Notes: a model not told the origin generated them from the sequence alone. 53,595 bases of DNA from Rhodocyclaceae bacterium (GCA_016791105.1 JAEUNM010000020.1:1-53595); one strand, 5' to 3'. Shown: positions 22,104-32,636, counted from the first letter of the stretch. Numbers and translations: made by a program.

Positions 22104-24428
22104 CTAGCCCGGTGATGGTGATGGCGGTAGCGCGGCGTCGGGCGGCGCGGGGGCTTCGTCGTCGCGCCGGTTGGGTTCCGCCGGCAATTGTTCTTCGTAT
22201 ATCCAGTCTGGCTTGAGGCCGCTGCCTTCTCCGCCGGGCTGAATTTCGATGAGTCCCTGCGGTCGCGGCAGCCGGGTTTCTGGTACGCCGGCCAATGCTT
22301 TTTCCATATAGGCGATCCAGATCGGCAGCGCCGCAGCGCCGCCGGTTTCGCCGTTACCCAATTTGTGCGGCTGGTCGAAACCCAGCCAGGCGATACCGAC
22401 CAGCGCAGGGCTGTAGCCGCAGAACCAGGCGTCTACGTAATCGTTGGTGGTGCCGGTCTTGCCGGCCAGATCGGAGCGCTTCAGTGCCAGCGCGCGGGTA
22501 GCGGTGCCGCGCCGCACCACGTCCTGCAGCATGCTGTCCATCAGGTAGGCGTTGCGGGCGTCGATTACGCGCAGACTGTCATCGCCGGCCAGCGGCGGGT
22601 CGAATTTGGCCAGCACCACATCGTGATCGTCGCGAATTTCCGTCACGATGTGCGGCGTGACGCGATATCCGCCGTTCGCGAATACCGAATAGGCGGTGAG
22701 CATTTGCCAGGGCGATACGGCGCCGGCGCCCAGCGCCAGGGTCAGGTAGGGCGGGTTTTTGTCGGCGTCGAAGCCGAAGCGGACGGCATAGTCCTGCGCG
22801 TAGCGCGGGCCGATGGCACGCAGCAGGCGCACCGAAACCATGTTTTTGGACCGCGCCAGCGCGGTGCGCAGCGGCATCATGCCGTCGTATTTGCCGTCAT
22901 AGTTTTTCGGTTCCCAGGCCTGACTGCCGGTTTCCGACGCCGGAATCACGATGGGGGCGTCATCCACTTCGGTTGATGGTCCGTAGCCTTTTTCCAGCGC
23001 CGCCGAATAGATGAAGGGTTTGAAGCTCGAGCCGGGCTGGCGCCAGGCCTGTGTGACGCGATTGAATTTGTTGCGATTGAAATCGAAGCCGCCAATCAGG
23101 GCGTGGATGGCGCCGTTGCGCGGGTCGCCGGACACGAAGGCAGCTTCCACCTCGGGCAGTTGCGCAAGTTGCCAGCCGCTCTTGGGATCTTTCGTCACGC
23201 GCACCATCGCACCGCGGCGTATGCGTCGCGCCGCCGGCGCCTTGTCATCCAGCATGGCGCGGCAAAATTTCAGCGCGTCGCCGGAAAGCGTGACTGCTTC
23301 TCCCCCCAGCACGTGCAATTTCAGGCGTTGCGGTGACGCCTCGAGCACCGCGGCGGGGCGCAAATCTTCGGATTCGGGCGCGTCCTGCAGCGCATCTTCG
23401 AGGCTGTCGTCGGCGTTATCGCCCAGTTTGGTCATGTCGATGTAGTCTTCGGCACCGCGACAGCCGTGACGGCGATCGTAATCCAGCACGCCGCGGCGCG
23501 CGGCGGCCCAGGCGGCTTCCTGCTCATTGCTCAGTATGGTGGTGAATACCTTCAGCCCGCGCGTATAGGCTTCTTCGTGGAATTGTTCGTAAGCGATCTG
23601 GCGCGCCATTTCGGCGACGTAGTCGGCGTGTATCGATGTCGCCGCAGTGTCGCGCCGCAACTGCAGGGGCTCCGCCTTGGCGGCCGCGAGTTGCCTGTCG
23701 TCGATGAAATTCAGCTCGCGCATGCGCCGCAACACGTATTGCTGGCGCAGCGTGGCGCGCTTCAGATTGCTGATCGGGTTGTATTTGGACGGCGCCTTGG
23801 GCAAGCCGGCCAGCATGGCGGCTTCGGCAAGGCTAATGTTTTGCAAGGGTTTGCCGAAATAGGTCTGGGCTGCCGCGGCAAAACCGTAGGCACGCTGGCC
23901 CAGGTAAATCTGATTCAGGTAAAGCTCGAGTATCTGGTCCTTGCTGAGGTTTTTCTCGATTTTGAAAGCCAGCAGAACCTCGTAAGCTTTGCGAGTGAGG
24001 GTTTTTTCGTTGGAAAGGAAAAAGTTGCGCGCGACCTGCATCGTGATGGTACTTGCACCCTGGTGCGCGCCGCCTTTGGTAAGGTTGGCTACGGCGGCAC
24101 GCAATACGCCAAGGGTGTCGACGCCGGCATGTTCGTAGAAGCGTTCATCCTCGGCGGCGACGATGGCTTGCTGCATGAGCTTCGGAACGTCGCGTATAGG
24201 CAACACGGATCGACGTTCTTCGCCGAATTCGCCGATCAGTTGCCCGTCCGCGGTAAATACGCGCAAAGGCATTTTCGGCCGGTAGTCGGTGAGGACTTCG
24301 AGCGAGGGCAAGTGCGGGTAGGCCAGCAGCACGAATATGGCTGCCAGCGAAAGCCCGATGAGAAAGAGGCCAATGAGGGCCGCGAGTGCATAAAGCGGCC
24401 AGCGCAAGGCACGAGACAAGTGAATCAC
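22104..24428 (-). CDS. mrcA: Penicillin-binding protein 1A, bifunctional peptidoglycan synthase
   Basis: 774 aa from a GTG. One N-terminal membrane helix (residues about 12-36) anchors a periplasmic enzyme that polymerises and crosslinks peptidoglycan. The glycosyltransferase domain (about 55-230) has AAEDERFYEH with catalytic Glu93, GASTITMQVARNFFL and LYLNQIYLGQRAYG. The transpeptidase domain (about 420-700) has the SxxK motif at Ser467-Lys470 (PGSSFKPF), SKN at 527-529 and KTGTT near 665. An insert between them (about 290-430) matches the PBP1A OB-fold region, and a Pro-rich tail closes it. A TATAAT -10-like box lies 20 bp upstream (24448-24453, minus) without a good -35. It is divergent from pilM, the conserved layout. 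Confidence 0.96.
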   Translation of the reverse strand: MIHLSRALRWPLYALAALIGLFLIGLSLAAIFVLLAYPHLPSLEVLTDYRPKMPLRVFTADGQLIGEFGEERRSVLPIRDVPKLMQQAIVAAEDERFYEHAGVDTLGVLRAAVANLTKGGAHQGASTITMQVARNFFLSNEKTLTRKAYEVLLAFKIEKNLSKDQILELYLNQIYLGQRAYGFAAAAQTYFGKPLQNISLAEAAMLAGLPKAPSKYNPISNLKRATLRQQYVLRRMRELNFIDDRQLAAAKAEPLQLRRDTAATSIHADYVAEMARQIAYEQFHEEAYTRGLKVFTTILSNEQEAAWAAARRGVLDYDRRHGCRGAEDYIDMTKLGDNADDSLEDALQDAPESEDLRPAAVLEASPQRLKLHVLGGEAVTLSGDALKFCRAMLDDKAPAARRIRRGAMVRVTKDPKSGWQLAQLPEVEAAFVSGDPRNGAIHALIGGFDFNRNKFNRVTQAWRQPGSSFKPFIYSAALEKGYGPSTEVDDAPIVIPASETGSQAWEPKNYDGKYDGMMPLRTALARSKNMVSVRLLRAIGPRYAQDYAVRFGFDADKNPPYLTLALGAGAVSPWQMLTAYSVFANGGYRVTPHIVTEIRDDHDVVLAKFDPPLAGDDSLRVIDARNAYLMDSMLQDVVRRGTATRALALKRSDLAGKTGTTNDYVDAWFCGYSPALVGIAWLGFDQPHKLGNGETGGAAALPIWIAYMEKALAGVPETRLPRPQGLIEIQPGGEGSGLKPDWIYEEQLPAEPNRRDDEAPAPPDAALPPSPSPG

Positions 24429-24491
24429 CAGAAACGGAAAAACCCGGATTATAAAGGGCGCAAAGTAACGGGCCGGGGCCGGAGAAAATTC

Positions 24492-24520
24492 TTTACAGCC
24501 GAGACGCTTGTTGCTAGCAT
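24492..24520 (+). promoter_or_regulatory. Putative sigma70 promoter of pilMNOPQ
   Basis: TTTACA (24492-24497), 17 bp, TAGCAT (24515-24520): five and four matches to the consensus hexamers with ideal spacing, 55 bp upstream of the pilM start in the divergent mrcA/pilM region. Confidence 0.5.
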
Positions 24521-24575
24521 CTAATGTAAATTATGCGTATCGCGCCTAAGTGACCGTATCGAAAGGAAAAATTTC

Positions 24576-25664
24576 TTGGCGCTAGACCTTTCGTTCCTGA
24601 ACGTGTTCAACCCGAAGGCGCGGCCGCTGTTTGGGCTGGATATTTCTTCGTCCGCGGTGAAGATGGTCGAACTGTCCGAGCCCACGCCGGGCAAGTACCG
24701 TATCGAGCGTTACACCATCGAAGCACTGCCGCGCGACGCGGTTGCGGACGGCAATATTGCCAACCTGGAGGTTGTGTCGAGCGCCGTCAAGCGTGCCTGG
24801 AAGCGCATGCAGACGCCCGTCAAGTACGTTGCCCTGGCGCTGCCGGCGGCGGCGGTCATTACCAAGAAAATCATCGTGCCGGCCGGGCAGCGCGAGCAGG
24901 ATCTGGAATTGCTGGTCGAATCCGAGGCCAATCAATATATTCCGTTCCAGCTCGATGAAGTCAATCTTGACTTTCAGGTCGTCGGCGCAGCACCCAATAC
25001 TCCAGACGAAATCGAAGTCCTGATTGCCGCCTCGCGCAAGGAAAAGGTGGAGGATCGGGTAGCGGTTGCAGAGGCGGCGGGCCTCAAGCCGGTCGTGATG
25101 GACGTCGAGTCCTATGCCGCGCAGGCGGCATTCGAACTGGTCGAAAACCAGTTGCCCGACCAGGGCAAGAACGCCATCATCGCCCTGGTCGACGTCGGCG
25201 CCAATGTCATGAACGTGCTCATCATGCGTAACAACCAGCCGGTCTATACGCGCGAGCAGGCTTTCGGCGGCTACCAGCTTACGCAGGACATCATGCGCCA
25301 GTACGGCATGAGCGCGGAAGAAGCGGAAGCCGCCAAACGTACCGGCTCCTTGCCGGAAAATTACGAGCAGGATTTGCTGCGTCCATTCATGGACAATCTG
25401 GCGCTGGAAGTGTCGCGCGCGCTGCAATTTTTCTTCACTTCGACCCAGTACAACCAGGTGGATCACATCGTGCTCGCCGGTGGCTGTGCCGTCATTCAGG
25501 GCATCGATGAAGTCGTATCGGCACGCACGCAGGTGAGCACCATCGTCGCGAATCCATTCTTCGGCATGGGCAATGCAGAGCGCGTGCGTCCCAAAAACCT
25601 GGCTGCCGACGCACCGTCGCTACTGGTTGCGTGTGGACTGGCGTTGCGGAGGTTCGACGCGTGA
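24576..25664 (+). CDS. pilM: Type IV pilus assembly protein PilM
   Basis: 362 aa from a TTG start with AAGGA 8 bp upstream. PilM is an actin-like (FtsA-fold) cytoplasmic ATPase that binds the N-terminus of PilN and forms the cytoplasmic ring of the pilus alignment complex. Seen are the phosphate-1 loop LFGLDISSSAVKMVELSE at about residue 14, the SHS2-like region with KKIIVPAGQREQDLELLVES, the phosphate-2 segment IIALVDVGANVMNVLIM near 205 and the adenosine motif HIVLAGGCAVIQGIDE near 298. It opens the pilMNOPQ operon, in which each following gene overlaps the previous one by 4 bp. Confidence 0.97.
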   Translation: MALDLSFLNVFNPKARPLFGLDISSSAVKMVELSEPTPGKYRIERYTIEALPRDAVADGNIANLEVVSSAVKRAWKRMQTPVKYVALALPAAAVITKKIIVPAGQREQDLELLVESEANQYIPFQLDEVNLDFQVVGAAPNTPDEIEVLIAASRKEKVEDRVAVAEAAGLKPVVMDVESYAAQAAFELVENQLPDQGKNAIIALVDVGANVMNVLIMRNNQPVYTREQAFGGYQLTQDIMRQYGMSAEEAEAAKRTGSLPENYEQDLLRPFMDNLALEVSRALQFFFTSTQYNQVDHIVLAGGCAVIQGIDEVVSARTQVSTIVANPFFGMGNAERVRPKNLAADAPSLLVACGLALRRFDA

Positions 25665-26251
25665 TTCGCATCAACCTGCTTCCTCACCGGGAAGAAAAAC
25701 GCAAACTCAGGCGCCAGCAGTTTTATGCATTTGCAGTCGCCTCGTTGGTGCTGGGCGCGGTCGTCGTGCTGTTTGGTTTTCAGATTTATTCGTCCTACAT
25801 TACGCGGCAGGATGAGCAAAATCAGTTTCTGCAGGCCGAAATCGCCAAGCTCAACAAGCAAATCGACGAAATCAAGCGCCTCAAGGAGCAAACCGACGCA
25901 CTGCTCGAGCGCAAGCGCATCATCGAATCGCTGCAGGGCAACCGCAATGAGGCGGTGTCGGTGTTCAACGAACTGGCCCGGCAAATGCCGGAAGGCGTGT
26001 ACCTGAAAAGTTGCAAGCAATCGGGTGTCAAACTGACGCTGGGCGGGTACGCGCAATCACAGGCGCGCGTGTCCAGCCTGTTGCGCAATCTCGAAGGGTC
26101 GAACGTATTCGAGAAGCCCGAGTTGGGCGAAATCAAAGTGGCCAACGTCGACAAGCGCAGGTTGTTCGAATACAACCTCAGCGTGACGATCAAGCGCGTC
26201 ACGGAAGACAAGAAAGCCGGCGGGAAACCGGGTGCGGGACAGAAATCATGA
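25661..26251 (+). CDS. pilN: Type IV pilus assembly protein PilN
   Basis: 196 aa from GTG 25661, which overlaps the pilM stop (GTGA) and has GGAGG 9 bp upstream. The N-terminus IRINLLPHREEKRKLRRQQF is the conserved cytoplasmic peptide that docks into PilM. One membrane helix follows (VASLVLGAVVVLFGFQIY), then a coiled coil (EIAKLNKQIDEIKRLKEQTD) and a ferredoxin-like periplasmic domain. PilN pairs with PilO as the inner-membrane part of the alignment complex. A longer frame starting 30 bp upstream inside pilM is unlikely. Confidence 0.96.
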   Translation: MIRINLLPHREEKRKLRRQQFYAFAVASLVLGAVVVLFGFQIYSSYITRQDEQNQFLQAEIAKLNKQIDEIKRLKEQTDALLERKRIIESLQGNRNEAVSVFNELARQMPEGVYLKSCKQSGVKLTLGGYAQSQARVSSLLRNLEGSNVFEKPELGEIKVANVDKRRLFEYNLSVTIKRVTEDKKAGGKPGAGQKS

Positions 26252-26931
26252 AAAAGCCCTCCGCACCGAACATCAAATTGCCGGCCATCGATTTCAAGGC
26301 CCTCGCGGGCGATTTCCGCGGCCTGGACCCGCAGGACATGGGCGCATGGCCGCTCATTCCGCGACTCACCGTACTTGCCGCGATATTTGCTGCCGTGGTC
26401 GCGGCCGGCTGGTGGTTCGTGTGGCGCGATCAGGCGATTGAGCTGGAAAACAAACAAGCGGAAGAAACCCGTCTCAAGGACGATTGGCTGAACAAGAAAA
26501 AGCAGGCCGTCAATCTGGACGAGCACCGTCGCCAGCTCACGGAAATCGACCGCGCCTTCGGCGCATTGCTGCGCCAATTGCCCAACAAGTCGGAAATGGA
26601 TTCGCTACTGGTGGATATCAGCCAGGCCGGGCTGGGGCGCGGATTGCAGTTCGAGGAATTCAAGCCGAATGCGGTCGCTGTGAAAGATTTTTACGCCGAG
26701 TTGCCCATCAAAATTCGGGTTGGCGGCAATTATCACGATCTGGGCGCGTTTGCCGGTGATGTCGCAAAGCTGCCGCGCGTGGTGACGCTGGGCGAATTGA
26801 ACATCGAAGCAACAAAAGATCCGAACCTGCTCAAACTGGACGCGATCGCCACCACCTACCGCTACCTCGATGACGAAGAAGTGGCGCGTATCAAAAAGGA
26901 GAAAGCCGCCAAGCAGGGAGGCAAAAAATGA
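26248..26931 (+). CDS. pilO: Type IV pilus assembly protein PilO
   Basis: 227 aa from ATG 26248, overlapping the pilN stop as ATGA. A short cytoplasmic N-terminus, one helix (LTVLAAIFAAVVAAGWWFVW), a coiled coil (ENKQAEETRLKDDWLNKKKQ) and a periplasmic ferredoxin-like domain (DSLLVDISQAGLGRGLQFEE, GNYHDLGAFAGDVAKLPRVV) match PilO. It forms heterodimers with PilN and binds PilP. The basic C-terminus (KKEKAAKQGGKK) is typical of this operon's PilO. Confidence 0.96.
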   Translation: MKKPSAPNIKLPAIDFKALAGDFRGLDPQDMGAWPLIPRLTVLAAIFAAVVAAGWWFVWRDQAIELENKQAEETRLKDDWLNKKKQAVNLDEHRRQLTEIDRAFGALLRQLPNKSEMDSLLVDISQAGLGRGLQFEEFKPNAVAVKDFYAELPIKIRVGGNYHDLGAFAGDVAKLPRVVTLGELNIEATKDPNLLKLDAIATTYRYLDDEEVARIKKEKAAKQGGKK

Positions 26932-27452
26932 GCGGCGGGCGTTTGCTGGTGGCGGTGTTGTGTCTGGGCCTGGCAGGTTGCTTTGGCGACAAGAACGAGA
27001 ATTTACGCCAATGGATGGCGGATCAGGCGAAAGGTTTGCGCGGCAAGGTGCAGCCCTTGCCGGAAATCAAGCCCTTCGACACGGTCGCTTATGAGGCCGG
27101 CAATCTGGTCGATCCGTTCCGCAATTCGCGCATAGAGCCGGAACGCCGGCCAACCGGCGGCGGGCTGCGGCCAAATTTCGACCGGCGCAAGGAACCGCTC
27201 GAAGCATTCCCGCTTGAATCTCTGAAGATGGTGGGAACCTTGCAGCAAGGCAGTTTGATGCAAGGAATCGTGAAAGCCGACGCCACGATTTATCGCGTGC
27301 GCACCGGTAATTACATGGGGCAAAACTTCGGCGTGATCACTCAGATCAACGATAACGAGATCGTGCTCAAAGAGCTGGTTCAGGATCCGAATGGGGACTG
27401 GGTGGAACGCAACAGCTCGCTGCAATTGCAGGAGCAGGAGTCGAAAAAATGA
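26928..27452 (+). CDS. pilP: Type IV pilus lipoprotein PilP
   Basis: 174 aa; ATG overlaps the pilO stop as ATGA. The signal peptide has the lipobox LAGC (residues 15-18, with Cys18 lipidated). A flexible stretch including YEAGNLVDPFRNSRIEPERR is followed by the beta-sandwich HR domain (PLESLKMVGTLQQGSLMQGI, YRVRTGNYMGQNFGVITQIN, EIVLKELVQDPNGDWVER). PilP links the PilNO inner-membrane complex to the secretin PilQ. Confidence 0.96.
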   Translation: MSGGRLLVAVLCLGLAGCFGDKNENLRQWMADQAKGLRGKVQPLPEIKPFDTVAYEAGNLVDPFRNSRIEPERRPTGGGLRPNFDRRKEPLEAFPLESLKMVGTLQQGSLMQGIVKADATIYRVRTGNYMGQNFGVITQINDNEIVLKELVQDPNGDWVERNSSLQLQEQESKK

Positions 27453-29575
27453 CACAAGTGCTTGGCGTGCAAATGGTCCGATGTGCGGTTATCGCACTCG
27501 TGTGTTTCCTCTGTGGATTTGCGCAGGCCGAAGATGCGGCCAATCGCATCGAAAGCGTGGATGTTGCGCGGGTGGGCGGTCAGGTGCTCGTGAAGGTCGG
27601 CCTCGCGCAGCCTCCGAGCGGGCTTCCGTCAAGCTTCAGCATCGCCAATCCGGCGCGCGTTGCGTTCGATTTTCCCAACACCGCGAACGGTTTGAGTAAA
27701 AGTTCGCAGGTCGTGAATGAATCGCATTTGCGCAGTTTCAATGTAGTGGAGGCGGGACCTCGCACCCGTCTGGTCCTCAATCTCAATCGCATATCGACCT
27801 ATGATGCGCGTATCGAGGGTAATGCGCTCGTGATCGCTTTGCCCGTACCTACTGTGGGTGCGGTGCCGCAGGAAACGGTTTCGCGCTTTGCCGAGCCGAA
27901 AGAAAACGACAGTCTTGAACACAGTGTTCGCAATGTCAGTTTCCGGCGTGGCAAGGATGGCGAGGCGCGCATCGTGGTGGACCTTTCCGATCCCAGTGTC
28001 GGCATAGACATCCGCCAGCAGGGCAACCGCCTGGTGGTGGATTTCCTCAAGGCCGGCGTGGCCGACGAATTGCGCCGCCGCTATGACGTCGCGGACTTCG
28101 CAACGCCGGTGACGCAGATGGAGGTGAACAAGAATGGCGCCGACACGCGCCTGACGATTTCGCCGACCGGCCTGTGGGAACACAACGCCTACCAAAGCGA
28201 AAGCCAGTTCATCGTCGAAGTGAAAAAGCTGGTTGAAGATCCGAACAAGCTCGTGCAGGGCTCGAAGCCGGGTTACCAGGGCGAGAAGCTGTCGCTCAAC
28301 TTCCAGAACATCGATGTGCGGTCGGTATTGCAGGTGATCGCCGATTTCACCAATAACAACATCATTACCAGCGACAGCGTCGGCGGTTCGCTCACGCTGA
28401 GGCTCAAAGATGTGCCCTGGGACCAGGCGCTGGACATCATTCTGGACGCCAAGGGCCTGGACAAGCGCAAAAATGGCAATGTGATCTGGATTGCCCCGCG
28501 CGACGAATTGCTGGTCAAGGAAAAACTCGCGCTCGAAGCGCGCCAGCAGGTAACCGAGTTGGAACCGGTGCGCACGGAATCATTCCAACTGAACTATCAC
28601 AAGGCCGAACTGGTGTTCAAGGTGTTCTCGGACAAGGACAAATCCTTGCTGTCCAAGCGCGGTACGGTGGTGGCGGATTCGCGCAGCAACAAACTCATCG
28701 TGACCGATACGCCTACCAAGCTGGAGGACATTCGGCGTTTGTTGACGGAAATTGATGTTCCGACCCGTCAGGTTCTGATCGAAGCGCGTATCGTGGAGGC
28801 CAATGCCGATTTTGCGAAAAATCTGGGGGCGCGACTGGGTATACACCGCCCACAAGGGTTCTCGCGCCTGCTCGGGCAAAACAGCCCGCAATTCAACATA
28901 GGCGGCGGGCTTGCCGACACCGGCTTTCATACAGGCCAGGTTGCGACCAACCCGGACTTCATCACGAATAGCCTGGGAGTGAATCTGCCGGCTGCGCCGA
29001 TTGCAGGTCAGCAGGCGGGCGCGTTTTCGTTCATTCTTGCCAACAGCCGCCTGACGAACATATTGAATCTGGAAGTGTCTGCGCTTGAGCAGGACGGCAA
29101 CGGCAAGGTCATTTCCAGTCCGCGCGTCATGACCTCCGACCAGGCCGAAGCCATCATCGAACAGGGCGTGGAAATTCCGTACCAGCAGGCGACCAGTTCC
29201 GGCGCGACAAGCGTGTCCTTCCGCAAGGCAAACCTGTCCTTGAAAGTGAAGCCGCAAATCACACCGGATGGGCGCGTGCAAATGTCGCTCGATATCAATA
29301 AGGACACGCCGAACACGCAGATCAGTTCTGGCGCCGGGGTGGCTATCGACACCAAGCACGTCAAGACCGACGTTCTGGTCGAGAATGGCGGTACCGTCGT
29401 CATCGGTGGCGTGTACGCGCAGGACGAACGCAAAACTCAGTCGCGCATTCCTTTCCTGGGTGACCTGCCTTACATCGGTTTCCTGTTCCGAAACACGGCT
29501 CAGGTAAATAACCGCGCCGAACTTCTGGTTTTCATAACCCCACGCGTTGTGACGGACGCGCTCACCGCGCGCTGA
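27449..29575 (+). CDS. pilQ: Type IV pilus secretin PilQ
   Basis: 708 aa; ATG overlaps the pilP stop as ATGA. PilQ forms the outer-membrane pore through which the pilus passes. In order: signal peptide ([15 protein letters not shown]), two AMIN domains that bind peptidoglycan (about 30-130 and 150-240), an STN/N0 domain (about 275-345, [20 protein letters not shown]), an N1 domain (about 375-445, [20 protein letters not shown]) and the secretin core with [40 protein letters not shown] and [13 protein letters not shown] near 650. Length fits betaproteobacterial PilQ. A hairpin about 25 bp after the stop separates it from aroKB. Confidence 0.97.
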   Translation: MTQVLGVQMVRCAVIALVCFLCGFAQAEDAANRIESVDVARVGGQVLVKVGLAQPPSGLPSSFSIANPARVAFDFPNTANGLSKSSQVVNESHLRSFNVVEAGPRTRLVLNLNRISTYDARIEGNALVIALPVPTVGAVPQETVSRFAEPKENDSLEHSVRNVSFRRGKDGEARIVVDLSDPSVGIDIRQQGNRLVVDFLKAGVADELRRRYDVADFATPVTQMEVNKNGADTRLTISPTGLWEHNAYQSESQFIVEVKKLVEDPNKLVQGSKPGYQGEKLSLNFQNIDVRSVLQVIADFTNNNIITSDSVGGSLTLRLKDVPWDQALDIILDAKGLDKRKNGNVIWIAPRDELLVKEKLALEARQQVTELEPVRTESFQLNYHKAELVFKVFSDKDKSLLSKRGTVVADSRSNKLIVTDTPTKLEDIRRLLTEIDVPTRQVLIEARIVEANADFAKNLGARLGIHRPQGFSRLLGQNSPQFNIGGGLADTGFHTGQVATNPDFITNSLGVNLPAAPIAGQQAGAFSFILANSRLTNILNLEVSALEQDGNGKVISSPRVMTSDQAEAIIEQGVEIPYQQATSSGATSVSFRKANLSLKVKPQITPDGRVQMSLDINKDTPNTQISSGAGVAIDTKHVKTDVLVENGGTVVIGGVYAQDERKTQSRIPFLGDLPYIGFLFRNTAQVNNRAELLVFITPRVVTDALTAR

Positions 29576-29600
29576 ATTCCGGCGCTGGGCCGTCGCTGCA

Positions 29601-29625
29601 CGCCCCTGCAGTACAATCAGGGGCG
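29601..29625 (+). promoter_or_regulatory. Perfect hairpin covering the ribosome-binding site and first base of the aroKB start
   Basis: CGCCCCTG (29601-29608), a 9-nt loop CAGTACAAT, CAGGGGCG (29618-29625). The 3' arm contains the purine-rich AGGGG that would serve as Shine-Dalgarno, and its last G is the first base of the GTG start. If folded in mRNA it would hide the start. The loop also contains TACAAT, a good -10-like hexamer, without a convincing -35. It could alternatively act as a weak pilQ terminator; there is no T tract. Confidence 0.45.
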
Positions 29626-31343
29626 TGAAAGGTTCTGACACAATCTGTCTCGTAGGGATGATGGGCGCCGGCAAGACCACCGTCGGCCGCCAACTCGCCC
29701 GCCGCCTGAAAAAGCGCTTCGTCGACTGCGACCACGAACTGGAGCGCCGTCTGGGCGTTACCATTCAGCGCATATTCGAGCACGAGGGCGAGGAAGGATT
29801 TCGCCAGCGCGAAACCGCTCTGCTCAGCGATCTGGTGCATGAGCAGGGCATGGTGCTCGCCACCGGCGGCGGCATCGTGATGCGGCCGGAAAATCGCGCC
29901 CTGCTGGTCGAACACGGATTCGTCATTTATCTCTGCGTTTCGCCCAGCGTGCTTTGGGAACGTTTGCGCCACGACCGCCACCGGCCGCTGCTCAAAGTGG
30001 AAGACCCACGCCAGCGCATCATCGATCTGTACAACCTGCGCGACGGGCTTTACCGTGGCGTGGCGGATGTGATCGTGCAGGGCGGGCAAATGGGCTTGAT
30101 GGGCGTCGTGCGGCGCGTCGAGCGCGAGTGGCGTGCGAGCACGGGCACCACTCATCCGGCGCGTGCCTTGCCTGCCGGGGACGCGGCCGCGGCATCCTGC
30201 GTCCAATCGATCATCAATTCCGCGGGCGCCGGGCGCCCGACCAATTCGGCCATGCAAACGCTCACGGTAGACCTGGGTAGCCGCAGCTACCCCATACACA
30301 TAGGCCCCGGCCTGTTGCGTCAACCGCAATTGCTCGTGCCGCATTTGCGCACGCGCCGCGCGGTCATCGTGACCAATGAGGTGGTAGCGCCGCTCTACCT
30401 TGCGACCTTGCGCGATGCCCTTGCAAGCGCAGGTGTCGCTTGTTCGGATATCGTCCTCCCGGACGGGGAGGTCCATAAAAATTCGGACAGCCTCAATCGC
30501 ATTTACGACAACCTGCTGGAACGGCGCTGTGAACGCTCGACCACGCTGATCGCCCTGGGTGGAGGCGTGATCGGCGATCTGTGCGGGTATGCCGCCGCCA
30601 CCTACCAGCGCGGCGTGCCCTTCATACAGATACCAACTACCCTGCTGGCGCAGGTCGATTCTTCCGTGGGTGGAAAAACCGGAATCAATCATCGTCTCGG
30701 CAAGAACATGATCGGGGCCTTCCATCAGCCCAAGCTGGTGCTGGCCGACACCGAAACGCTGGATACCCTGCCGGCGCGCGAATTCAGTGCCGGGCTGGCC
30801 GAAGTCATCAAATACGGACTGATACGCGACCGCGAATTTCTCGAGTGGCTCGAAACCAATATGGCGCGGCTATTGGCGCGCGAGCCGGCCGCGCTGGCGC
30901 ATGCCATATACCGGGCCTGCGCGACCAAAGCCGCCATCGTGGCCGAGGACGAAACCGAAACCGGCAACCGCGCCCTGCTCAACCTTGGACACACCTTCGG
31001 TCATGCGATCGAAACCGGCAGCGGCTATGGGGTGTGGCTGCACGGCGAGGCGGTGGCGGCCGGGACGCTGATGGCCGCCGAACTGTCCCGGCTGATGGGC
31101 TGGTTGACGCAAGACGACGTGGCGCGCACACGGCGCATCCTGGAAGCGGCCAAACTGCCCCTCGATGCGCCATCGATGGGCGTGCCGCGCTACCTGGAAT
31201 TGATGGCGCACGACAAAAAAGTACAGGCCGGCCGGCTGCGTCTCATATTGCTGCGCGCGCTGGGCGACGCCCTGATATGCGATAACGCCGGAGCGGACGC
31301 CATCGCCGAAGCGATTTCGGCCTGTTGCCCCGCGCATGCCTGA
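29625..31343 (+). CDS. aroKB: Bifunctional shikimate kinase / 3-dehydroquinate synthase (AroKB fusion)
   Basis: 572 aa in one frame from GTG 29625. Residues 1-175 are shikimate kinase: Walker [18 protein letters not shown] (11-27), [30 protein letters not shown]. After a linker of about 35 residues rich in Ala, Ser and Thr, residues 210-572 are dehydroquinate synthase (AroB): [60 protein letters not shown] and the zinc-binding [11 protein letters not shown]. Most relatives encode two proteins. An internal ATG at 30252 matches the normal AroB start but has no Shine-Dalgarno, so one fused chain is the likelier product. Together they catalyse two steps of chorismate synthesis. Confidence 0.9.
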   Translation: MKGSDTICLVGMMGAGKTTVGRQLARRLKKRFVDCDHELERRLGVTIQRIFEHEGEEGFRQRETALLSDLVHEQGMVLATGGGIVMRPENRALLVEHGFVIYLCVSPSVLWERLRHDRHRPLLKVEDPRQRIIDLYNLRDGLYRGVADVIVQGGQMGLMGVVRRVEREWRASTGTTHPARALPAGDAAAASCVQSIINSAGAGRPTNSAMQTLTVDLGSRSYPIHIGPGLLRQPQLLVPHLRTRRAVIVTNEVVAPLYLATLRDALASAGVACSDIVLPDGEVHKNSDSLNRIYDNLLERRCERSTTLIALGGGVIGDLCGYAAATYQRGVPFIQIPTTLLAQVDSSVGGKTGINHRLGKNMIGAFHQPKLVLADTETLDTLPAREFSAGLAEVIKYGLIRDREFLEWLETNMARLLAREPAALAHAIYRACATKAAIVAEDETETGNRALLNLGHTFGHAIETGSGYGVWLHGEAVAAGTLMAAELSRLMGWLTQDDVARTRRILEAAKLPLDAPSMGVPRYLELMAHDKKVQAGRLRLILLRALGDALICDNAGADAIAEAISACCPAHA

Positions 31344-32457
31344 ACTTGCGCCCTACGCCGCGTCCGACCGCAATACGCGCGGCAGGCGGCATCCCGAGGC
31401 GCCGCCGGCGGAACGCGGCGAATTTCAGCGTGATCGCGACCGCATCGTGCATTGCACGGCGTTCCGGCGCCTCGAATACAAAACCCAGGTATTCGTCAAT
31501 CACGAAGGCGACCTGTTCCGCACCCGCCTCACACACAGCATAGAAGTTGCCCAGATCGCCCGATCCATCGCGCGCGCTTTGCATGCCAACGAAGACTTGG
31601 CCGAAGCCGTGGCACTGGCGCACGACCTGGGCCACACGCCGTTCGGCCATGCCGGGCAGGATGCCCTCAATGAGTGCATGCGGGAATACGGCGGTTTCGA
31701 ACACAACCTGCAAAGTTTGCGCATCGTTGAGCAATTGGAACAGCGTTATGGCGCATTCGACGGCCTGAATCTGACTTTCGAAACACGCGAAGGCATACTG
31801 AAGCACTGCGCGCCAGCCAAAGCGCGCGAACTGGGCGAACTTGGGCAACGTTTCCTTGACCGCACCCAGGCAACGCTGGAAGCGCAGATTTGTAATCTCG
31901 CCGACGAAATTGCCTACAACAACCACGATGTCGATGACGGCTTGCGTTCCGGCCTCATCACGCTGGAACAACTGCAGGAAGTACCCATCTACGCGCGCCA
32001 CGAGGCGTTGGTGCGAGGGACATACGCCGGTATCAGCGGCCGCCGGCTCATACACGAAACCGTGCGCCGCATGATCAATGTGCAGATTACCGATCTGCTC
32101 GCCGAAACGCGCAGCCGCATCGAAAGCCACGCGCCGCAAACGCCGGACGATGTACGTAGAGCGCCGCCGCTGGTCGCCTACAGCGACGAAATGAGCGAAG
32201 CGCAACGCGAACTGAAGCGCTTCCTGCGTACCGCCCTGTATCGGCACTACCAGGTGAACCGCATGACCAACAAGGCGCGGCGCATCATTCAGGAGTTGTT
32301 TGCGGCCTTCATGCAGGGGCCGGAACTGCTTCCGCCGCAGTTTCAGGACATGGCGCGCGCCGACAAGGCGCGCGCCATTGCCGATTACATCGCCGGCATG
32401 ACGGATCGATACGCCATGCGCGAGCACCGGCGGCTGTTTTCGGTGGGCGAATTTTGA
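31336..32457 (+). CDS. dgt: dNTP triphosphohydrolase (dGTPase-like, type 2)
   Basis: 373 aa. HD-domain enzyme that cleaves dNTPs to deoxynucleosides and triphosphate. Motifs: [20 protein letters not shown] near 32, [20 protein letters not shown] near 57, the HD pair [20 protein letters not shown] near 95 and [19 protein letters not shown] near 190. The N-terminus (TRGRRHPE) is typical of the proteobacterial short class. The ATG overlaps the end of aroKB by 8 bp, so coupling is likely; this aroB-dgt-gltB order is common in Betaproteobacteria. Confidence 0.94.
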   Translation: MPELAPYAASDRNTRGRRHPEAPPAERGEFQRDRDRIVHCTAFRRLEYKTQVFVNHEGDLFRTRLTHSIEVAQIARSIARALHANEDLAEAVALAHDLGHTPFGHAGQDALNECMREYGGFEHNLQSLRIVEQLEQRYGAFDGLNLTFETREGILKHCAPAKARELGELGQRFLDRTQATLEAQICNLADEIAYNNHDVDDGLRSGLITLEQLQEVPIYARHEALVRGTYAGISGRRLIHETVRRMINVQITDLLAETRSRIESHAPQTPDDVRRAPPLVAYSDEMSEAQRELKRFLRTALYRHYQVNRMTNKARRIIQELFAAFMQGPELLPPQFQDMARADKARAIADYIAGMTDRYAMREHRRLFSVGEF

Positions 32458-32636
32458 ATCCGGACGCAGTGCCGGAAGTTTCTGCACCGTGATAGTGCGC
32501 GCCCCAATCGACGCCTCCCGGCAATGGTGCGAAGCTTTTGCATTGCGCAACGAGTCTTGAACAAGATCGGTGCACGCGCTAGACTACGAGGTTGCCGCCC
32601 GATCTGTGGGCTTTCCAGGGTGGCCGATTTGCAAAC

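Noticed and set aside
29625..30252. Separate aroK and aroB genes
   Set aside because: No stop codon lies between them and the internal ATG lacks a ribosome-binding site; annotated as one fused gene instead.
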